From positions 3,472,001 to 3,536,000 of the forward strand of contig NC_013061.1 of the NCBI RefSeq assembly GCF_000023825.1: DNA of 64,000 bases, read 5' to 3'. The position numbers and the translations under genes are program-made. The notes under the pieces are model-generated. The model worked only from the letters and a program-made list of their open reading frames with translations. It did no database searches and was not told the origin of the DNA. The DNA is from Pedobacter heparinus DSM 2366 (GTDB taxonomy: Bacteria > Bacteroidota > Bacteroidia > Sphingobacteriales > Sphingobacteriaceae). This document shows positions 59,673-64,000 of the stretch, one piece after another; position 1 is the first letter of the stretch, and every line of letters starts with the position of its first letter.

Positions 59673-60293
59673 ATGACGATGAAAGTAGGCATTTTTGTAG
59701 TAGATGATCATTATATGGTGATAGAGGGCATTCGTTCTTTATTGCAAAATGAAAAAACGCTTGATTGGATGGGCCATGCTACCAATGCGGCATCCTGCCT
59801 GAGTTTTCTTAAGTTACACGAACCTGATGTGATATTAATGGATGTAAATCTTCCGGATAAAAGTGGAATAGATCTATGTAAGGAAGTTAAACAACTATAT
59901 CCTTCTGTAGCAGTGCTTGGGCTAAGTACATTTAACCAGCAGGCTATTATCAAAAACATGATAGATAACGGTGCATCAGGCTATGTGTTAAAAAATGCGA
60001 CCAAAGAAGAACTCCTGGAAGCCATAAATGCCGTTTCAAAAGGCAAAGTATATTATAGTCAGGAAGCTTTTAGTTCATTGCGAATACCGGCACCTGATCA
60101 GCTCCTGATTACCCGAAGAGAAAAAGAAGTGCTGTTGTTAATTGCTGAAGGGCTAACCAATGCCGAGATAGCAGAAAAACTTTTCATCAGCATTCCAACG
60201 GTAAACACGCATCGCAAAAGCCTGATAGAAAAATTTAATGTAAAAAATACAGCTATGCTAATTGGCAAGGCTATAAAGCTGGGCCTGATTTAA
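59673..60293 (+). CDS. NarL/LuxR-type response regulator
   Basis: Partner of the kinase directly upstream. The receiver domain (1-120) has the acidic pair DD (11-12), phospho-acceptor Asp57 in ILMDVNLP, and the conserved Lys in YVLKNATKEEL. The C-terminal LuxR-type helix-turn-helix is LTNAEIAEKLFISIPTVNTH with the ITRREKEVLLLIAEG lead-in. Length 206. The start could be MTMK or the second Met. Targets unknown; the convergent receptor gene is a candidate but not supported by a visible site. Confidence 0.93.
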   Translation: MTMKVGIFVVDDHYMVIEGIRSLLQNEKTLDWMGHATNAASCLSFLKLHEPDVILMDVNLPDKSGIDLCKEVKQLYPSVAVLGLSTFNQQAIIKNMIDNGASGYVLKNATKEELLEAINAVSKGKVYYSQEAFSSLRIPAPDQLLITRREKEVLLLIAEGLTNAEIAEKLFISIPTVNTHRKSLIEKFNVKNTAMLIGKAIKLGLI

Positions 60294-60303
60294 TTTCTTT
60301 GAT

Positions 60304-60320
60304 CAGTTTTCCCGAAACTG
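60304..60320. terminator. Weak hairpin between the response regulator and the receptor gene
   Basis: CAGTTT-tcccg-AAACTG, 6 bp with a 5-base loop, in the 28-base convergent gap. T runs are weak on both sides. Confidence 0.35.
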
Positions 60321-60321
60321 C

Positions 60322-63015
60322 TTATTTAATCCTGCCATTTTCATTTTCCAATGCGGAACTCCTGCTCCTTGGCCCTTTCGAGTTTCCTGTAGCAAACCTG
60401 TAGCTGAAATTTAGTTTTATCTGCCTGGTTTCATAATAACTATAGTTGTGGATAAATAATCCAGCTACACTTTGTGTCGAACTGGCCTTGCTTCCTTTAT
60501 AAATATCACTAAAAACCAGCCTTAAAGTAGCCTTGTTATCTATAAAACTGCGCTGTAAACCCAGATCCAGCTGGCTTGTTGCCCGGGCAAATTGATTGGC
60601 TCCGGCCAAACGTTTTGAATTGTAGAACCCTACTACCTCGGCATTGAAGCGATGTGGTAATTTAAAAGTTTGCTGAAGGTTCAACCTGGCTGCTGTTTGT
60701 CTGAGTTTTAGCGTTCTACCTGCCCCAAAGTCGATGTCATTGTAAATTTGGAACAATGCCCCATTAAAAGTTATGTTCCACCACTTGTATGGCACCAGGG
60801 TTTGCGTAAGTGTTAAGGCCACGTGTTTTTGTACACCCAGGTTACGGGGAACCATTACAATTCTAGTTTGATCGACAGTGTCTGTAACCTCTACAGAGAA
60901 ATTGTCAGTATAAGTATAGCTTAACCCTAAAATAGTAGCGCTTTTATATACATATTGAAGCAAAGCCCGATGGCTCAATTGTGGCTGCAAAAAAGGATTT
61001 CCCTGCCAATAAGATAGCTCGTCTAATAAGTAAATAAATGGGTTCAGGTTCTGATAAGCAGGGCGGTCAATCCTTCTGGAATAACTGATGGAAAAGGTGT
61101 GCGATGCCGATGGTTTTATACTTGCGGAAAAGAAAGGGAATAGATTGGTGTAATTTCTGCGGATTGATTTTGCATTTTCCGAAATAGGGGAAATGACCTC
61201 AAGTTTTCCTTCTGAAGCAGAATTTTCTACCCTTAGCCCTGCCTGAAGCTGCCATTTATGCAAATCCCTTTTGTAGTTGAGATAACCACTTGCAATTTCT
61301 TCAATATAGACAAATTTGTTTGATCGTGATGGGTCTAGAACCTCACTGTTTGCCTGAACCTCTAAAAATCTGGAATCATTTCCAGCCGACACTGATGAAT
61401 ACTTAGCTCCGGTTTCCAGTTTCCCTTTCCAAAGATTAGTTGTGTAATCTAGTTTCACAGCTTTTAAACCGATATCAATTCCATTTAATGACCGGTACAG
61501 ATTGTCGCTCAGCACCACATTATTTATTGCGGTATACCTGTTAGATTGCAGATTGCCCGCTCTTTTAGTAAAATCGCCATAATCCGCATCAAAATTGATT
61601 ATTCTACCTAAAGTATCTTCGTATTTATAGTTTAGGTTCACATTATATCTTTGCGTTTGTTGAGAATAATAATCGTTTATGGCGGTAAGCACCTGATCTA
61701 CTTCAGTGGTTGCTGCGGCACCAATTTCAGTTCTGGTATCAGTAATCCCTCCTCCAAAAATAAAATTTCCATTTAGCAATACACCCACTGTTTGATTTTT
61801 GTCAATGGCAAAATCGGCCCCAAGCCTGGAACCCATTCTATTACGTTTGTCGGTATCATCGGTAAAACTATTGAAGAACTTCCCTTCCTGAAGTCTATCC
61901 GCCCCATACAAATAGGAATAGTGGCCTATAAAATGACTGTAGCCTCCATAGAGATTTATTTTGTTTTTTCTGTAGCTTACAGACAAATCCTGGTTACTCC
62001 TCAGGTTCAGCCCATAACTGAAACCTGTTGTAAAACCAGCGTTGAAACCTTGAATAACAGATTTCAAAGTTTTGATATTAATGATCCCAGCCGTGCCGGC
62101 AGCATCATATTTTGCACTAGGGCTGCTGATGATCTCTATCGATTTGATATCCGATGACGACATCGATCTCAGTACTTCGGCTATCTCTTTGCCGGAGAGG
62201 TAGGTCTGTTTTCCATCTATAAGTATCGATGTTCCGGATTTGCCATTAAGCGAAACATTGTTATCCGTTCCTACTGTTACTCCAGGTGCCCTGCCCAACA
62301 ATTCGAGTCCATTTAACCCATGCGCACTAATGCTTTTCGAAACATTAAATACAATATTCCCTCCATCCACTTCTATTACTTTCTGATCTCCACTAACAGT
62401 TACTTCCTTTAGCTGCCTGGCTTTTGGCTTTAGTTTAAACTTTGCAAATTCCTTTAACTGCAATTCATTCCCGGTAAGAGAAAAATTCAGGTTTAGGCCC
62501 TCATAACCAAGAGAAGATATTTTTAATGTATACGCTTTGTTGGCCTTAAGTGTATGCCTAAATTGAAAATTGCCATGCTCACCACCAATAGCACCATTTA
62601 TCTGCATTGCACCATCAAAGAGCCCTATGGTAACGAATGGAACGGCATGGTCTTCGGAATTAACAATGGTACCGGACAACAAGGTGCTTCGTGTATCTAA
62701 ATCTTCCTTTTTCAAAAGCATGATGCTTCCAATTACGATCATCCTGTCGGAGAGCAGGCGATAAAAAAGCTGTTTTTTTGAAAGGGTGCTATCCAATACT
62801 TTGGAAACCGGCAAACGTGATGCATAAATAGAAACAAGCATTGTATCTGAAACTATCTCGTCGCTAAAAACGATGTTGTACCCGCTCTGCAACTGGATTT
62901 CCTTAAAAAGCGTTAAAATAGACTTATCTTTTAAATTAAGGGTTATTTTCCGGTCCTGGGCATAAAGCATACTGTAACTGAACAGCAATAATATTGATGG
63001 TATTAATTTTTTCAT
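60322..63015 (-). CDS. Outer-membrane receptor with STN domain and OMP_b-brl_3-type barrel
   Basis: TonB-dependent-receptor-like protein of 897 residues. Signal peptide 1-19. An STN domain is at about 45-97 (ILTLFKEIQLQSGYNIVFSD), of the kind that interacts with FecR-type anti-sigma factors or TonB. A carboxypeptidase-regulatory-like strand domain is at about 113-200 (LSGTIVNSEDHAVPFVTIGL). The plug is at about 205-315 (LLGRAPGVTVGTDNNVSLNG; ILIDGKQTYLSG). The barrel follows to about 875. The end SYRFATGNSKGPRSRSS carries a basic tail beyond the last strand, unusual for a barrel. No SusD partner or FecR/sigma pair is adjacent. Ligand unknown. Confidence 0.85.
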   Translation of the reverse strand: MKKLIPSILLLFSYSMLYAQDRKITLNLKDKSILTLFKEIQLQSGYNIVFSDEIVSDTMLVSIYASRLPVSKVLDSTLSKKQLFYRLLSDRMIVIGSIMLLKKEDLDTRSTLLSGTIVNSEDHAVPFVTIGLFDGAMQINGAIGGEHGNFQFRHTLKANKAYTLKISSLGYEGLNLNFSLTGNELQLKEFAKFKLKPKARQLKEVTVSGDQKVIEVDGGNIVFNVSKSISAHGLNGLELLGRAPGVTVGTDNNVSLNGKSGTSILIDGKQTYLSGKEIAEVLRSMSSSDIKSIEIISSPSAKYDAAGTAGIINIKTLKSVIQGFNAGFTTGFSYGLNLRSNQDLSVSYRKNKINLYGGYSHFIGHYSYLYGADRLQEGKFFNSFTDDTDKRNRMGSRLGADFAIDKNQTVGVLLNGNFIFGGGITDTRTEIGAAATTEVDQVLTAINDYYSQQTQRYNVNLNYKYEDTLGRIINFDADYGDFTKRAGNLQSNRYTAINNVVLSDNLYRSLNGIDIGLKAVKLDYTTNLWKGKLETGAKYSSVSAGNDSRFLEVQANSEVLDPSRSNKFVYIEEIASGYLNYKRDLHKWQLQAGLRVENSASEGKLEVISPISENAKSIRRNYTNLFPFFSASIKPSASHTFSISYSRRIDRPAYQNLNPFIYLLDELSYWQGNPFLQPQLSHRALLQYVYKSATILGLSYTYTDNFSVEVTDTVDQTRIVMVPRNLGVQKHVALTLTQTLVPYKWWNITFNGALFQIYNDIDFGAGRTLKLRQTAARLNLQQTFKLPHRFNAEVVGFYNSKRLAGANQFARATSQLDLGLQRSFIDNKATLRLVFSDIYKGSKASSTQSVAGLFIHNYSYYETRQIKLNFSYRFATGNSKGPRSRSSALENENGRIK

Positions 63016-63132
63016 ACTTAACCTTTGATCATACCAATTTATTGTTGATTACAAACATTAGCTTATACGTTAAGGACAGCTTTGAATAGGAAACTACTTA
63101 CTGCATCATAAAAAAAATATTAATTTCCCAAA

Positions 63133-63315
63133 TTATGATAAAGATTGACGGCAGGTTTGGTTTTGGTAGGTAATTCGAACTATTTTGTGGAAGAGTTTAC
63201 CAGGAAGGTTTTCCAGATCTTTTGATGACTGGCAAGATTGTGCACGCACTTGTTGGGCCAACCCAAAGAATGCAGTTACTAAAATAGCAATGATCAATGT
63301 ATATATTCGTTTCAT
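63133..63315 (-). CDS. Small secreted peptide, possibly a truncated gene
   Basis: 60 residues: a good signal peptide (1-26, ending VRA-QSC) followed by only 34 residues (CQSSKDLENLPGKLFHKIVR and a short tail with a second Cys). The N-terminal pattern of a Cys and DLENLPGK looks like the start of a larger secreted protein. The +1 frame continues as FELPTKTKPAVNLYHNLGN before a stop, so a frameshifted or decayed N-terminal remnant is likely. The ATG lies 23 bases after the stop of the partial gene at 63339. Either a real mini-protein or a pseudogene fragment. Confidence 0.45.
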   Translation of the reverse strand: MKRIYTLIIAILVTAFFGLAQQVRAQSCQSSKDLENLPGKLFHKIVRITYQNQTCRQSLS

Positions 63316-63338
63316 GGGTTGAATTTGATGTTAGATAA

Positions 63339-64000
63339 TTATTCCAACATTTTTTTCAATGCACCAATATCAAAATGCTGTTCCCAATTGTTAAACAACC
63401 TTGAAGAGTAGCCATAATCTTTAGTGATTTCATACCGAAACTGTACTTCTATCAACAAAGGTTTTGCAGCCTGCCCGTTATTGGAAACAAAATAGGCTGG
63501 GTTTAAAACATACAGGGCACTTTTATACTCTCCTTCTGCATCATAAAACCTACCCAAAGCTTCCAAGATTTTATTTGCATCTTTTAGCAATCTATCCTGA
63601 TCTACCACTGCCGGTTTTTGTAACCATTCCGGTTTTTGTTTGACAAGCAGATCATTCACTTTTGCTTTTTTTGCTTCATATATCTTGGGGTAAGCAAGTT
63701 TATCTGCTTCCAAAGCTGCCATTGTTCTTTTTGCAGATTCAGAAGTATTATTTCCTATATTTTTAATTTTTTCCGCGTTGTCGTACTCAAAATTGGCTTT
63801 TTCAATTTCAAAATATTCCAGCATATCCTGCAGGTATTGCTTGCGGCTAACGGGGATCAGTAAAGGCACTCCCGGTTTGGTGAGGAAATAACGACGATCT
63901 ATAAATTGATACGAATTGGGTCCGTGATTATCATACCTGCCGCCCATTTCCCAGTGCTCAACATAGCCATTGCCATTGTTGAGTTTTAAAAAATCGCTAT
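63339..64000 (-). CDS. Unrecognised protein, 5' part outside the window
   Basis: The frame is open to the right edge (about 220 codons), so the gene starts beyond 64000; the internal Met at 63945-63947 is not its start. Readable parts: GYVEHWEMGGRYDNHGPNSY, RRYFLTKPGVPLLIPVSRKQ, then a long charged helical region (about the middle third, FEIEKANFEYDNAEKIK) and a C-terminal strand-rich segment (ALYVLNPAYFVSNNGQAAKP; LIEVQFRYEIT). No enzyme motif is recognised. It is followed closely by the small secreted ORF, which may derive from a duplicate of its 5' end. Confidence 0.6.
   Translation of the reverse strand, partial: SDFLKLNNGNGYVEHWEMGGRYDNHGPNSYQFIDRRYFLTKPGVPLLIPVSRKQYLQDMLEYFEIEKANFEYDNAEKIKNIGNNTSESAKRTMAALEADKLAYPKIYEAKKAKVNDLLVKQKPEWLQKPAVVDQDRLLKDANKILEALGRFYDAEGEYKSALYVLNPAYFVSNNGQAAKPLLIEVQFRYEITKDYGYSSRLFNNWEQHFDIGALKKMLE

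Overview
The window is a stretch of chromosome from a Bacteroidota bacterium, most likely Pedobacter or another Sphingobacteriaceae. Five things point there: promoters of the Bacteroidota type (a -7 box TAnnTTTG, often continued as TTTGCGC), an archaeal/eukaryotic-type prolyl-tRNA synthetase, DUF2723, DUF4296 and DUF4861 proteins, an STN-plug-barrel outer-membrane receptor, and many lipoproteins with weak ribosome-binding sites. I see no rRNA or tRNA gene, insertion sequence, prophage or CRISPR array. Gene density is high; only two gaps exceed 300 bp.

Layout. 1-14 kb: proS (cut by the left edge), a Gly/Tyr-rich lipoprotein and a FadL-like barrel, ubiD, dps, a LysM protein with a uridine kinase, scoAB, a PQQ-type sugar dehydrogenase, and mutS2 with a DUF4296 lipoprotein. 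13-21 kb: a tightly packed plus-strand run (YggS, GNAT, DUF3298 lipoprotein, aspartate kinase, methyltransferase), then a 1001-residue DUF2723 membrane protein. 21-25 kb: 1-Cys peroxiredoxin, DUF72, and a sigma factor co-transcribed with a membrane-anchored trypsin-like protease whose cytoplasmic N-terminus looks anti-sigma-like. The 540-bp gap upstream of the sigma gene is the most structured non-coding stretch. It holds repeated TGGGTTACC motifs, helically phased TTCAC/GTGAR repeats, and a promoter, 16-codon ORF and terminator unit.

25-31 kb: purB, nfu, and a minus-strand group ubiX, mtaB, lgt and an inositol monophosphatase. 31-39 kb: a carbohydrate cluster (lacI, kduI, DUF4861, kduD, sulfatase, SGNH hydrolase) facing an AraC regulator. 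It fits catabolism of unsaturated uronates from a sulfated polysaccharide such as a glycosaminoglycan, but contains no lyase and no SusC/SusD. A perfect LacI-type palindrome lies upstream of lacI. 39-43 kb: lutABC lactate oxidation genes with a convergent MFS transporter. 43-50 kb: a Tat-exported dienelactone hydrolase and a complete RND efflux operon. 50-54 kb: two secreted phosphoesterases in one operon. 54-64 kb: a dicarboxylate symporter, a dihaem cytochrome c, methionine aminopeptidase, a TPR histidine kinase with a NarL-type regulator, an outer-membrane receptor, a small apparently truncated secreted protein, and a gene cut by the right edge.

All family assignments come from reading motifs and overall resemblance; no database search was run. 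The best candidates for something new are the 24.4-24.95 kb regulatory region with its sigma/protease pair, and the lyase-free uronate/sulfatase cluster.
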